64,000 bases of DNA from Phosphoribacter sp037045055 (GCA_037045055.1 JBAOHJ010000001.1:434001-498000), one strand, 5' to 3'; shown: positions 32,086-39,794, counted from the stretch's first letter. Program-made: numbers and translations. Notes: a model not told the origin generated them from the letters alone.

Positions 32086-33282
32086 TCAGGCCCGGTCGAG
32101 GACCTCCCGGTACACCGCCATCGTCTGGTCGCCGATGCTCGCCCAGGAGAACTGCTCGACCGCGCGGCGACGCCCGGCCAGGCCCCACTGCCGGGCCCGC
32201 TCGGGCTCGCCGACCGCCTCGGTGAGTGCTGCCGCCAGGTCCTCGACGAACCGGGCCGGATCGACCGGCGTGCCGGTGCCGTCCTGGACCTGCTCGATCG
32301 GCACCAGCCAGCCGGTCTCGCCGGGCACGACGACCTCCGGGATCCCGCCGGTGGCGGTGGCGACGACGGGCAGCTCGCAGGCCATCGCCTCGAGGTTGAC
32401 GATGCCCAGCGGCTCGTAGACCGACGGGCAGGCGAAGACCGTCGACGCGGTGAGGATGGCGATGACCTCGTGGCGCGGGAGCATCTGCGGGATCCACACG
32501 ACGCCCTCACGCGTGGCCCGCAGGTCGGCCAACAGCCCCTCGACCTCGGCCTGGATCTCCGGGGTGTCCGGGGCGCCGGCGCACAGGACGACCTGGACCC
32601 CCGGGGGGAGCTGGGCCACCGCCCGCAAGAGGTAGGGCAGGCCCTTCTGCCGGGTGATCCGCCCGACGAAGGTGACGGCCGGACGGTCCGGGTCGATGCC
32701 GTGCTTGCGGCAGACGTCGGGGTTGGGGCCCGGCTGCCACAGCTGCGAGTCGATGCCGTTGTGGACCACGGGGACCTTGGTCGGGTCCAGGGACGGGTAG
32801 GCGCGCAGGATGTCCGCCCGCATCCCCGCGCTCACCGCGATGACCGCCGCTGCGCTCTCGTAGGCGGTCCGTTCGGCGAAGGAGGAGATGCGGTAACCGC
32901 CGCCGAGCTGCTCGGCCTTCCACGGCCGCATCGGCTCGAGGCTGTGCGCGGTGACGACGTGCGGCGCCCCGGCGAGCAGGCCGCCGAGGTGGCCGGCGAA
33001 GTTGGCGTACCAGGTGTGCGAGTGGGTGAGGTCGGTGCCCACGCAATCCTGGGCGATGCCCAGGTCGACGCCGAAGGTCTGCAGGGCGCCGTTGGCGTGC
33101 GCGAGCTGGGGCAGGTCCGGGTATGCCGTCGTGCCGGCCTCTTGCCGCGGGGCGCCGAAGCAGCGCACCTGCACGTCGACGTCGCCGCGGGCGCGCAGGG
33201 CTCTGACGAGCTCGGCGACATGGACCCCCGCCCCTCCGTAAATGGCCGGTGGATACTCCTTGCTGACGATGTCGACGCGCAC
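32086..33282 (-). CDS. glgA: Glycogen synthase, actinobacterial GT4 GlgA/GlgM type
   Basis: 398 aa glycosyltransferase of family GT4. In mycobacteria this type makes maltose-1-phosphate (GlgM) or elongates glycogen from ADP-glucose. Seen: SKEYPPAIYGGAGVHVAEL at the N-terminus (ADP-sugar Gly loop), HSHTWYANFAGHLG, VTAHSLEP, VHNGIDSQLW, FVGRITRQKGLPYLL, and the C-terminal FACPSVYEPLGIVNLEAMA with the ExxxxxxxE retaining motif. Start GTG 33282 has TACTCT 6 nt upstream, so the mRNA is leaderless. It is divergent from glgC across 61 bp, a compact glycogen locus. Confidence 0.93.
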   Translation of the reverse strand: MRVDIVSKEYPPAIYGGAGVHVAELVRALRARGDVDVQVRCFGAPRQEAGTTAYPDLPQLAHANGALQTFGVDLGIAQDCVGTDLTHSHTWYANFAGHLGGLLAGAPHVVTAHSLEPMRPWKAEQLGGGYRISSFAERTAYESAAAVIAVSAGMRADILRAYPSLDPTKVPVVHNGIDSQLWQPGPNPDVCRKHGIDPDRPAVTFVGRITRQKGLPYLLRAVAQLPPGVQVVLCAGAPDTPEIQAEVEGLLADLRATREGVVWIPQMLPRHEVIAILTASTVFACPSVYEPLGIVNLEAMACELPVVATATGGIPEVVVPGETGWLVPIEQVQDGTGTPVDPARFVEDLAAALTEAVGEPERARQWGLAGRRRAVEQFSWASIGDQTMAVYREVLDRA

Positions 33283-33294
33283 GGTCCGAGAGTA
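33283..33294 (-). promoter_or_regulatory. Leaderless-type -10 box of glgA
   Basis: TACTCT on the minus strand (33289-33294) ending 6 nt before the GTG at 33282. Confidence 0.5.
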
Positions 33295-33331
33295 GTCCCG
33301 GCCCCTCTGACGCCGCCGCCGGCCCGGGCAA

Positions 33332-33343
33332 TAGGCTGGACGC
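33332..33343 (+). promoter_or_regulatory. Leaderless-type -10 box of glgC
   Basis: TAGGCT (33332-33337) followed by 6 nt and the ATG at 33344. The opposing glgA box is 37 bp away, so the two promoters share the small intergenic region. Confidence 0.5.
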
Positions 33344-34597
33344 ATGGCGCGCAGAGTCGGCAACCCCAAGGTCTTGGCGATCGTCCTCGCGGGTGGAGAA
33401 GGCAAGCGGCTGATGCCACTGACCCAGGACCGGGCGAAGCCGGCGGTGCCCTTCGGGGGCATCTACCGGCTCATCGACTTCGCCCTGTCCAACGTCGTCA
33501 ACTCCGGCTACCTCAAGGTGGTCGTGCTCACCCAGTACAAGTCGCACAGCCTGGACAAGCACGTGACGAAGACGTGGCGGATGTCGACGCTGTTGGGCAA
33601 CTACGTCGCCCCGGTGCCAGCCCAGCAGCGGGTCGACAAGAACTGGTACCTCGGCAGCGCCGACGCCATCTTCCAGAGCCTCAACCTCATCGAGGACGAG
33701 AAGCCCGAGATCGTCGTCGTCGTCGGCGCCGACCACGTCTACCGCATGGACTTCTCCCAGATGGTCACCCAGCACATCGAGACCGGTGCCGACCTGACCC
33801 TCGCCGCGATCCGCCAGCCGATCTCGCTGGCCGACCAGTTCGGCGTCATCGAGGTCGACGCCAAGGACCCGTCGAAGATCGGCGCATTCCGCGAGAAGCC
33901 CACCGACCCGGTCGGCCTGCCCGACTCCCCCGGCGAGGTGCTGGCCTCGATGGGCAACTACGTCTTCACCGCCAAGGCGCTGGTCAAGGCGGTGACCAAG
34001 GACCACGGCGCCGAGGGCAGCAAGCACGACATGGGCGGGGACATCGTGCCCGCCTTCGTGGCCAAGGGGAAGGCCTTCGTCTACGACTTCAAGGACAACG
34101 TCATGCCCGGGTCGACCGAGCGCGACCACGGCTACTGGCGCGACGTCGGGACGCTGGACTCCTACTACGACGCCCACATGGACCTCATCTCGGTGCACCC
34201 GGTGTTCAACCTCTACAACTACGACTGGGGTATCTACACCGACTACGGCCCGCTGCCGCCGGCGAAGTTCGTCCACGGCAGCGGCGACCGGGTGGGCGAG
34301 GCGATCTCGTCGATGGTCTCCCCCGGTGTGGTCATCTCCGGTGCCCAGGTCAACCACTCGGTGCTCTCGCCGCGGATCAAGGTGCACTCCTACGCGACGA
34401 TCAGCGAGAGCGTCCTGCTGGACAACGTCGAGGTCGGCCGGTATGCCGTCGTGCGCCGCGCCATCATCGACAAGAACGTCTACATCCCCGAGTACTGCCG
34501 TATCGGCGTCGACCACGACCACGACCGGGCCCGCGGCTTCCTCGTCACCGACAACGGCGTCGTCGTCGTCGGTAAGGGCCAGGAGGTCACCCTCTGA
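33344..34597 (+). CDS. glgC: Glucose-1-phosphate adenylyltransferase
   Basis: 417 aa. Makes ADP-glucose from ATP and glucose-1-phosphate, the committed step of glycogen synthesis. Motifs: VLAGGEGKRLMPLT with the nucleotide-binding Gly loop near residue 14, AKPAVPFGGIYRLIDF, YLGSADAIFQ, VVVVGADHVYRMDF, FREKPTDP, SMGNYVF, YWRDVGTLDSYYDAH, and a left-handed beta-helix C-terminus with VNHSVLSP and GRYAVVRRAIIDK. Length and motifs are those of the active enzyme. A single octamer copy is in frame in the C-terminal repeat. The F420 oxidoreductase gene starts 3 nt after the stop. Confidence 0.95.
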   Translation: MARRVGNPKVLAIVLAGGEGKRLMPLTQDRAKPAVPFGGIYRLIDFALSNVVNSGYLKVVVLTQYKSHSLDKHVTKTWRMSTLLGNYVAPVPAQQRVDKNWYLGSADAIFQSLNLIEDEKPEIVVVVGADHVYRMDFSQMVTQHIETGADLTLAAIRQPISLADQFGVIEVDAKDPSKIGAFREKPTDPVGLPDSPGEVLASMGNYVFTAKALVKAVTKDHGAEGSKHDMGGDIVPAFVAKGKAFVYDFKDNVMPGSTERDHGYWRDVGTLDSYYDAHMDLISVHPVFNLYNYDWGIYTDYGPLPPAKFVHGSGDRVGEAISSMVSPGVVISGAQVNHSVLSPRIKVHSYATISESVLLDNVEVGRYAVVRRAIIDKNVYIPEYCRIGVDHDHDRARGFLVTDNGVVVVGKGQEVTL

Positions 34598-34599
34598 CC

Positions 34600-35451
34600 G
34601 TGGGCGACACGGTGGCTGCCCGGGTGGACCCCCGACCGGTCCGGGTCGCCGTCCAGGTGGCTCCCCAACACGCCAGCTATGCCCAGTTGCGCCGGGCCTG
34701 CCTCGACCTCGAGCAGATCGGCGTCGACGTGGTGTTCACCTGGGACCACTTCTTCCCACTCTCGGGCGACCCCGACGGGGCCCACTTCGAGTGCTGGAGC
34801 GTGCTCGCGGCGTGGGCGGAGGCCACCGAGCGGGTGCAGCTCGGCGCCCTGGTGACGTGCACGGCATACCGCAATCCGGCGCTGCTCGCCGACCTCGCCC
34901 GCACCGTCGAGCACGTCAGCGCGGGCCGGTTGATCCTCGGTATCGGGTCGGGGTGGTTCGAGCGGGACTTCGTCGAGTACGGCTACGAGCTCGGCACGCC
35001 CGGCGGGCGACTGGACCGGCTGGCCGAGGACCTGCCGACGATCCGCGACCGGTGGCGCAGGCTCAACCCGCCGCCGACCCGCCCGATCCCGGTGCTCGTC
35101 GGTGGCGGCGGCGAACGCAAGACGCTGCGTATCGTCGCCGAGCACGCCGACATCTGGCACGGGTTCGGCGACCCGCAGGCGATCGCCGGCAAGCACGCCG
35201 CCCTCGATCGCTGGTGCGAGCCAGTCGGGCGCGACCCGGGGGCCATCGAGCGGTCCGCCGGGGTGACCTTCGTGCCGCAGCGGCTGCTCGGGCCGCGAGC
35301 CCGGATCGACTACGCGGCCAATGCGCAGGCCCTGCACGACGTGGGCACCCGGCTGGTCCAGATCAGCCTCATGGCACCGCCGTACGACCTGGGGCCGGTG
35401 CGCGAGCTGCTGGCCTGGCGCGACGCGGTCAACGCGCGGGTCGACGGCTAG
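34600..35451 (+). CDS. LLM-class F420-dependent oxidoreductase
   Basis: 283 aa luciferase-like monooxygenase fold enzyme, probably using coenzyme F420. It has RVAVQVAPQHASYAQLRRAC near the N-terminus, VFTWDHFFPLSGD with the F420-binding Asp, WSVLAAWAEATERVQLGALV, ILGIGSGWFERDFVEYG and IPVLVGGGGERKTLRIVAE. The family subgroup is generic in actinobacteria, so the substrate is unknown. The start GTG at 34600 is 2 nt after the glgC stop with AGGAGG 13 nt upstream, suggesting coupling to glgC, though a metabolic link is not obvious. The 3' end lies in a tandem repeat. Confidence 0.87.
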   Translation: MGDTVAARVDPRPVRVAVQVAPQHASYAQLRRACLDLEQIGVDVVFTWDHFFPLSGDPDGAHFECWSVLAAWAEATERVQLGALVTCTAYRNPALLADLARTVEHVSAGRLILGIGSGWFERDFVEYGYELGTPGGRLDRLAEDLPTIRDRWRRLNPPPTRPIPVLVGGGGERKTLRIVAEHADIWHGFGDPQAIAGKHAALDRWCEPVGRDPGAIERSAGVTFVPQRLLGPRARIDYAANAQALHDVGTRLVQISLMAPPYDLGPVRELLAWRDAVNARVDG

Positions 35452-35503
35452 CGCGGCCCCGGCCACCGAGCGGGTCGACGGCCAGCGAGGGCCCGGCCAC
35501 CGA
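35436..35503. repeat. 34-bp tandem repeat across the stop of the LLM gene, convergent gap
   Basis: Two copies (35436-35469 and 35470-35503, 31 of 34 positions identical by eye), with a partial third reaching to about 35510. Unit begins GCGGGTCGACGGC. It carries the TAG stop of the F420 oxidoreductase and ends just before the FabI stop at 35516. Confidence 0.8.
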
Positions 35504-35515
35504 GCGGGCAGCCGG

Positions 35516-36274
35516 TCAGCCCATGGCGTGCACCCCGCCGTCGACGTGGACGACCTCTCCGGTCGTCGCCGGGAACCAGTCCGACAGCAGGGCGACGCAC
35601 GCCCTGGCGGTCGGCACGGGGTCGCGGACGTCCCAGCCCAGGGGTGCCCGACGATCCCACTCGGTCTCGAACACCTCGAAGCCGGGGATCGATCTCGCCG
35701 CGGTCGTGCGGATCGGCCCGGCGGCCACGAGGTTGCAGCGCACCCCCTGGGGTCCCAGGTCGCGGGCGCAGTAGCGGCTGGTCGCCTCGAAGGCCGCCTT
35801 GGCCACGCCCATCCAGTCGTAGACCGGCCACGCGTAACGGGCGTCGAAGGTCAGCCCCACGACCGAGCCACCGTCGCTCATGAGTGGCAGCGCGGCGACC
35901 GTGAGCGCCTTGAGGCTGTAGGCCGACACGTGCAGCGCGGTGGCGACGTCCGCCCAGCCCGCGGCGAGGAAGTCGAAAGCGCCGGCGGGCGCGTACCCGA
36001 TGGAGTGCAGCACCCCGTCGAGCCGGTCGGTGTGCTCGCCCAGACGCTCGGCGAGCGAGTCGAGGTGGTCCTGGTCGGCGACGTCGAGCTCGACGACGGG
36101 CGACGGCTGCGGCAGGCGCTTGGCGATGGTCCGGGTGATCTTCATGGTCCGGCCGAACGACGTGAGCACCACCCTGGCCCCCTCGTCCTGGGCGATCCGG
36201 GCCACGTGGAAGGCGATCGAGGTGTCCATGAGGACCCCGGTGACCAGCAGTGTCTTGCCCTCGAGAAGTCCCAT
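35516..36274 (-). CDS. fabI: Enoyl-[acyl-carrier-protein] reductase (NADH), InhA/FabI type
   Basis: 252 aa. Reduces trans-2-enoyl-ACP to acyl-ACP in the last step of fatty-acid elongation. Features: VTGVLMDTSIAFHVARIA instead of the classical Gly motif, LDVADQDHLDSL, LHSIGYAPAGAFDF, VVGLTFDARYAWPVYDWMG, and the Tyr-x6-Lys motif YDWMGVAK that marks this family, then GPIRTTAARSIPGFE. It reads as InhA-type. Start ATG at 36274 has GAAGGGAG upstream. fabG lies 16 nt upstream in the same direction, matching the mabA-inhA arrangement of mycobacteria though this organism need not make mycolates. Confidence 0.93.
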   Translation of the reverse strand: MGLLEGKTLLVTGVLMDTSIAFHVARIAQDEGARVVLTSFGRTMKITRTIAKRLPQPSPVVELDVADQDHLDSLAERLGEHTDRLDGVLHSIGYAPAGAFDFLAAGWADVATALHVSAYSLKALTVAALPLMSDGGSVVGLTFDARYAWPVYDWMGVAKAAFEATSRYCARDLGPQGVRCNLVAAGPIRTTAARSIPGFEVFETEWDRRAPLGWDVRDPVPTARACVALLSDWFPATTGEVVHVDGGVHAMG

Positions 36275-36289
36275 GGCGGCTCCCTTCGC

Positions 36290-37009
36290 TCAGTGGCCCA
36301 TGCCGAGGCCGCCGTCGACGGGGAGCACGGCCCCGCTGACGTAGGCGGCGTCGTCCGAGACGAGGAAGCGCACCGCGCCGGCCACCTCGGCGGCCTGGGC
36401 GAACCGGCCGGCCGGGATGCTCGCCAGGTAGGTCGCCCGGGTCGCCTCGGGCAGTGCGGCGGTCATGTCGGTCTGCACGAAACCGGGGGCCACCACGTTC
36501 GCGGTGATGTTGCGCCCACCCAGCTCGCGGGTGATCGACCGGGCCAGCCCGACCAGAGCGGCCTTGCTGGCGGCGTAGTTGGCCTGACCGGGCGAGCCGT
36601 ACAGACCCACGACACTGGAGACGAACACCATCCGGCCACGCTTGAGCCGGATCATCCCGCGACTGGCGCGACGGGCACAGCGGAACGCCCCGGCAAGGTT
36701 GGTGTCGAGGACAGTGGCGAACTCCGCGTCGCTCATCCGCACGAGCAGCTGGTCGGCGGTGACCCCGGCGTTGGCCACCAACACCTCGACGGGCCCGCCG
36801 AGGTGCTCCTGCGCGGCCTCGAAGGCGGCGTCGACCGACGCGGAGTCGGTGACGTCGCAGGCCACCGCCGCCAGCCCCGCCGGCGCCCGACCCGACCGGC
36901 ACCCGACGACCACCCGGTGGCCGGCCTCGGCCAGGTCCTGGGCGATGGCCAGGCCGATGCCTCGGTTGCCGCCGGTGACCAGCACAGTCTTGCCCGTGGG
37001 CTCGGTCAT
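36290..37009 (-). CDS. fabG: 3-oxoacyl-[acyl-carrier-protein] reductase
   Basis: 239 aa SDR. Reduces beta-ketoacyl-ACP with NADPH. Seen: VLVTGGNRGIGLAIAQDL, ACDVTDS, VLVANAGVTADQLLVRM, VFVSSVVGLYGSPGQANYAASKAALVG with Ser-Tyr-Lys, and VAPGFVQTDM. The C-terminus VDGGLGMGH is normal. I chose ATG 37009 (MTEPTGKTVL), with GGGAG 6 nt upstream; a longer in-frame ORF starts at 37084 but its N-terminus is atypical. Downstream fabI forms an operon. A 14-codon leader reading frame ends at this start codon (listed). Confidence 0.93.
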   Translation of the reverse strand: MTEPTGKTVLVTGGNRGIGLAIAQDLAEAGHRVVVGCRSGRAPAGLAAVACDVTDSASVDAAFEAAQEHLGGPVEVLVANAGVTADQLLVRMSDAEFATVLDTNLAGAFRCARRASRGMIRLKRGRMVFVSSVVGLYGSPGQANYAASKAALVGLARSITRELGGRNITANVVAPGFVQTDMTAALPEATRATYLASIPAGRFAQAAEVAGAVRFLVSDDAAYVSGAVLPVDGGLGMGH

Positions 37010-37050
37010 GGGCAGCTCCCGGGCGCGTCGAGGCCCTCCGCGGCATCCAT
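37006..37050 (-). CDS. Possible 14-aa leader peptide upstream of fabG
   Basis: ATG at 37050 is preceded by GGGAAGGA at 8 nt and reads MDAAEGLDAPGSCP before a TGA that overlaps the fabG ATG (ATGA). It may be a translationally coupled leader, or chance. There is no amino-acid repetition suggesting attenuation. The rest of the 135-nt gap to the next gene holds no clear promoter beyond TAGCGT- and TATCGC-like boxes. Confidence 0.25.
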   Translation of the reverse strand: MDAAEGLDAPGSCP

Positions 37051-37142
37051 GGCGAGCGTCCTTCCCAGAGGCGATAGCAGGCACTCGACGCTAGCCGACT
37101 ACCCGCCGGTAGCTCGCCGCCGACTCGGCCGGCCGGCCGCTC

Positions 37143-37184
37143 GGTCATGCCGAGCGCGGGGAATCTCCCGCGTTTGGCATAACC
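37143..37184. repeat. Palindromic element, copy L (42 bp), at the 3' end of the AbiEi/DUF559 gene
   Basis: Imperfect palindrome beginning GGTCATGCC and ending GGCATAACC, with a GGGGAATCTCCC centre. It overlaps the stop codon (37145-37147) and last codons of the adjacent gene. It agrees at about 34 of 42 positions with the copy at 38318-38359. Confidence 0.8.
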
Positions 37185-38215
37185 GCGACCGGCAACCTCA
37201 GGGCTCGGGCGACCTGGGCCATGAACGCCGCCGGCTCCAGCCTCAGCCCGAGCACCGGCAGCCTCAGCACCCGCCGTCCGTCCAGGACCAGCTCGTTGGA
37301 GCGCAGGGCGTCGTCGAGCGGGTTGAGGCCGGCGAGGTGGTGGCCGCCGTCGATCTCGACGACGACGCCGTGGGTCGTCCACTCCACGTCGAGGTAGACC
37401 CGTCCCGAGCGCCCCCGGCACACACTCTGACGGTTGGGCTCGGGCAATCGGTAACGCCGGCACCACCGGGCGAAGTCCAGCTCACCGAGCGACTGCGCGC
37501 CCGAGCACACGTCGCGCACGACCGAGTCGAGCAGGGCGCGCCGGGGCGAGCGGGTCACCTCGGCCCAGGCGCGCAGCAGCCGGTCGGGCGACACGAGGCG
37601 CTGCTGCACCGGCATACCGACCAGCAGTGCCGCTTGTCGATCCGACCCGGCCCACTGGGCGGCCCTGATGACCGCGCTCTCGGGCCGAGCGCGGGGCACC
37701 CCGATCGACAGCGCAGGCCCGATCTCGCGGCGCCGGTGCAGGGTCACCCCGACGAGCCGGTATGCCGTGCACCGACCGGGCACCGTCACGTCCATCCTCT
37801 CGGTGTGGAATCCGCTCAGACCCTGGGCCAGCAGCGCGCTGACCCCGTCGAGGATGGCCCCGGAGCCGGACTCCCAGACCGCCCACCACCACCGCCCAGG
37901 TCCGACCGGGTTCCGGCCTGCGGGGACGACGGTATGCCGGCCGGCCAGGTGCCAGCGCCCGGCCCGCACCTCGGTGCGCACGTCCTCACGGGTCACCCCC
38001 AGCCGCAGCAGCTGCGCCCGATGGACGACCCCGCCGTGGCCCTGGGCGAGCTCGGCGGCAATTCCCTCGCGCCGGCGTCGCCGGACGGCGGACCTGGGCA
38101 CGGGTGCGGGTCGGGGCACGGGTGCGGGGGCGGGGGCGGGTGCCAGGGCGGGTGCGGGTCGGGGCACGGGTGCGGGGGCGGGTCGGGGCACGACGGCCGG
38201 GGCGGGGGCGGGCAT
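37145..38215 (-). CDS. AbiEi-like HTH plus DUF559 (Vsr-like endonuclease) protein
   Basis: 356 aa. Residues 1-50 are a Pro/Ala/Val low-complexity tail (PAPAPVPRP units, G/C-rich repeats at 38095-38215). Then an AbiEi-type N-terminal winged helix (GGVVHRAQLLRLGVTREDV, VRAGRWHLAGRHTVV), a middle domain, and a C-terminal DUF559 domain: VYLDVEWTTHGVVVEIDGGHH, SNELVLDGRRVLRLPVLGLR. DUF559 belongs to the Vsr/PD-(D/E)XK nuclease group; the acidic residues (D of YLDVEW, E and D of VEIDG) are present. Family members are numerous in actinobacteria, of unknown role. I chose ATG 38215. It is bracketed by related palindromes, suggesting a mobile or selfish gene unit. Confidence 0.75.
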   Translation of the reverse strand: MPAPAPAVVPRPAPAPVPRPAPALAPAPAPAPVPRPAPVPRSAVRRRRREGIAAELAQGHGGVVHRAQLLRLGVTREDVRTEVRAGRWHLAGRHTVVPAGRNPVGPGRWWWAVWESGSGAILDGVSALLAQGLSGFHTERMDVTVPGRCTAYRLVGVTLHRRREIGPALSIGVPRARPESAVIRAAQWAGSDRQAALLVGMPVQQRLVSPDRLLRAWAEVTRSPRRALLDSVVRDVCSGAQSLGELDFARWCRRYRLPEPNRQSVCRGRSGRVYLDVEWTTHGVVVEIDGGHHLAGLNPLDDALRSNELVLDGRRVLRLPVLGLRLEPAAFMAQVARALRLPVAVMPNAGDSPRSA

Positions 38216-38317
38216 GGGGCGATACTCACCGGGCGAGCCGTGACCACGCTCCCGCGCCGGCGCACCTGGGGATGGCGTGGCGGACGTCCACCCGGATGTG
38301 GATGACCCCGGGGCCTC

Positions 38318-38359
38318 GGTTATGCCGATCGAGGGAGATCTCCCGCGATCGGCATGACC
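38318..38359. repeat. Palindromic element, copy R (42 bp), upstream of the AbiEi/DUF559 gene
   Basis: Core 38322-38355 is a 34-bp palindrome with one mismatched pair, centred on GGGAGATCTCCC. Outer arms (GCCTCGG 38313-38319, CCGAGGC 38359-38365) lengthen the stem. It lies between the divergent AbiEi/DUF559 and DUF3099 genes, 100 bp from the former's ATG. Confidence 0.85.
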
Positions 38360-38378
38360 CGAGGCGCCGACGTGGACG

Positions 38379-38390
38379 TACAGTGAAGGG
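38379..38390 (+). promoter_or_regulatory. Leaderless-type -10 box of the DUF3099 gene
   Basis: TACAGT (38379-38384) then 6 nt to the GTG at 38391. Its -35 region would fall on the right arm of palindrome R. Confidence 0.5.
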
Positions 38391-38732
38391 GTGAGGCTTC
38401 GGCGACCGCACCGACCCGCCGTCGTGCACACCGTGACGACGGCGCCGATGTCGGTCGCCGACGACCAGGACATGCGGGTGCGCCGCTACCTCATCACCAT
38501 GGGGATCCGCACAGCGTGCTTCTTCTCCGCGCTGCTGGTGCAGGGGTGGCTGCGCTGGGCGCTGGTAGTCGGGGCGGTGGGGTTGCCCTACGTCGCCGTC
38601 GTCCTGGCCAACTCGGTCGGCCCGCGATGGGGCAGCCGGATCACCGGCCTGGACAAGTACGACGAGGCGTCGACGCTCGCCGACTCGCCCCCGCCCCAGG
38701 CCCTGCTGCACGGCACCGTCCAGCGCGACTGA
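38391..38732 (+). CDS. DUF3099 domain-containing membrane protein
   Basis: 113 aa. A cytosolic N-terminus (MRLRRPHRPAVVHTVTT) leads into RRYLITMGIRTACFF, then two predicted transmembrane helices (IRTACFFSALLVQGWL, VVGAVGLPYVAVVLANSV) and a short acidic tail. DUF3099 proteins are small actinobacterial membrane proteins of unknown function. The GTG start is supported by a leaderless-type promoter. It is convergent with moaA with a 4-nt gap. No partner gene suggests a role. Confidence 0.85.
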   Translation: MRLRRPHRPAVVHTVTTAPMSVADDQDMRVRRYLITMGIRTACFFSALLVQGWLRWALVVGAVGLPYVAVVLANSVGPRWGSRITGLDKYDEASTLADSPPPQALLHGTVQRD

Positions 38733-38736
38733 CCGG

Positions 38737-39762
38737 TCAGCCTCCGATCGCCGACATCGGCCGTTGCGGCTGGTGGAAGCCCGGTCGCCCGATGCCGTGC
38801 CCGGGCGCCTTACGCCACATCTCGCCTCGGATCAGCGCGGCGAGGACCTCGTCGGAGGCCCCGGCCCGCAACGGACCACGCAGGTCGGACTCGGCGCGGG
38901 CGAACAGGCAGTTGCGGATCTGTCCGTCGGCGGTGAGCCGGACCCGGTCGCAGGACCGGCAGAACGGCGCGGACACACTGGCGATGACCCCGACGGTGGC
39001 GGGGCCGCCGTCGACGAGGAAGCGCTGCGCCGGTGCGCTCCCCCGCGCCGCGTCCGGCAGCGGCGTCAGGGAGAATCGGCGCGCCAGCCGGTCGTGGACC
39101 TCGGCGGCGGTGACCATGCGCGCGCGATCCCAGCCGTGCTGGGCATCCAGGGGCATCTGCTCGATGAACCGCAACTCGTACCCCCGGTCCAGGCACCAGG
39201 CGAGCAGGTCGGCAACCCCGTCGTCGTTGACGCCGCGCATGACGACGGCGTTGACCTTGACCGGGTCCAGGCCGGCCTCGGCAGCGGCCGCCAGCCCCTT
39301 CTCCACGTCGGTATGCCGGTCCCGGCGGGTCAGCGCGGCGAACCCGGACCGCGACACCGTGTCGAGCGAGACGTTGACCCGGTCGAGGCCGGCCGCGGCC
39401 AGCGGCCCGGCGAGCCTGGCCAGCCCGACCCCGTTGGTCGTCAACGCGATGGTCGGCGCGGGGGTGATCGCGGCGATCCCCGCGACGATGTCCGCCAGGC
39501 TGGCCCGCAGCAGCGGCTCGCCCCCGGTCAGGCGCACCTGCCGGACGCCCAGGCCGACGAAGATCCCCACCAGCCGCACCAGCTCGGCGTCGGTGAGCAC
39601 GTCCGCACCGGCCAGCCACGGCAACCCCTCGGCCGGCATGCAGTACGTGCACCGCAGATTGCACCGGTCGGTCACCGACACCCGCAGGTCGCGGGCCGTC
39701 CGCCCGTGGGCGTCGACGAGCGCGCCGGTCGAGGGCGGGCCGGGGTCGGGCGGGCCGGTCAT
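38737..39762 (-). CDS. moaA: GTP 3',8-cyclase (molybdenum cofactor biosynthesis)
   Basis: 341 aa radical-SAM enzyme that converts GTP to the cyclic precursor of molybdopterin, feeding the molybdenum enzyme elsewhere in this window. Radical-SAM cluster Cys 34, 38, 41 (CNLRCTYC); C-terminal 4Fe-4S cluster CRSCDRVRLTADGQIRNC; the required C-terminal Gly-Gly is present (MSAIGG). Also VRLTGGEPLLR and ALTTNG. Start ATG 39762 has TACAGT 7 nt upstream, inside an octamer copy (leaderless). It is divergent from SURF1 with only 32 bp between start codons. moaA often stands alone in this way in actinobacteria. Confidence 0.95.
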   Translation of the reverse strand: MTGPPDPGPPSTGALVDAHGRTARDLRVSVTDRCNLRCTYCMPAEGLPWLAGADVLTDAELVRLVGIFVGLGVRQVRLTGGEPLLRASLADIVAGIAAITPAPTIALTTNGVGLARLAGPLAAAGLDRVNVSLDTVSRSGFAALTRRDRHTDVEKGLAAAAEAGLDPVKVNAVVMRGVNDDGVADLLAWCLDRGYELRFIEQMPLDAQHGWDRARMVTAAEVHDRLARRFSLTPLPDAARGSAPAQRFLVDGGPATVGVIASVSAPFCRSCDRVRLTADGQIRNCLFARAESDLRGPLRAGASDEVLAALIRGEMWRKAPGHGIGRPGFHQPQRPMSAIGG

Positions 39763-39775
39763 GGGCTCAACTGTA
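39763..39775 (-). promoter_or_regulatory. Leaderless-type -10 box of moaA, within an octamer copy
   Basis: Minus strand CGGCATACAGT: -10 box TACAGT (39770-39775), 7 nt before the ATG. The matching -35 region would lie across the SURF1 start codon. Confidence 0.5.
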
Positions 39776-39782
39776 TGCCGGG

Positions 39783-39794
39783 TACCGTGAGTCG
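39783..39794 (+). promoter_or_regulatory. Leaderless-type -10 box of the SURF1 gene
   Basis: TACCGT (39783-39788), 6 nt, then GTG at 39795. The -35 region would fall on the moaA start codon, so the two promoters overlap fully. Confidence 0.5.

Noticed and set aside
38095..38215. G-rich minisatellite-like stretch
   Set aside because: It reads in frame as the Pro/Ala/Val tail of the AbiEi/DUF559 protein; a low-complexity coding segment explains it.
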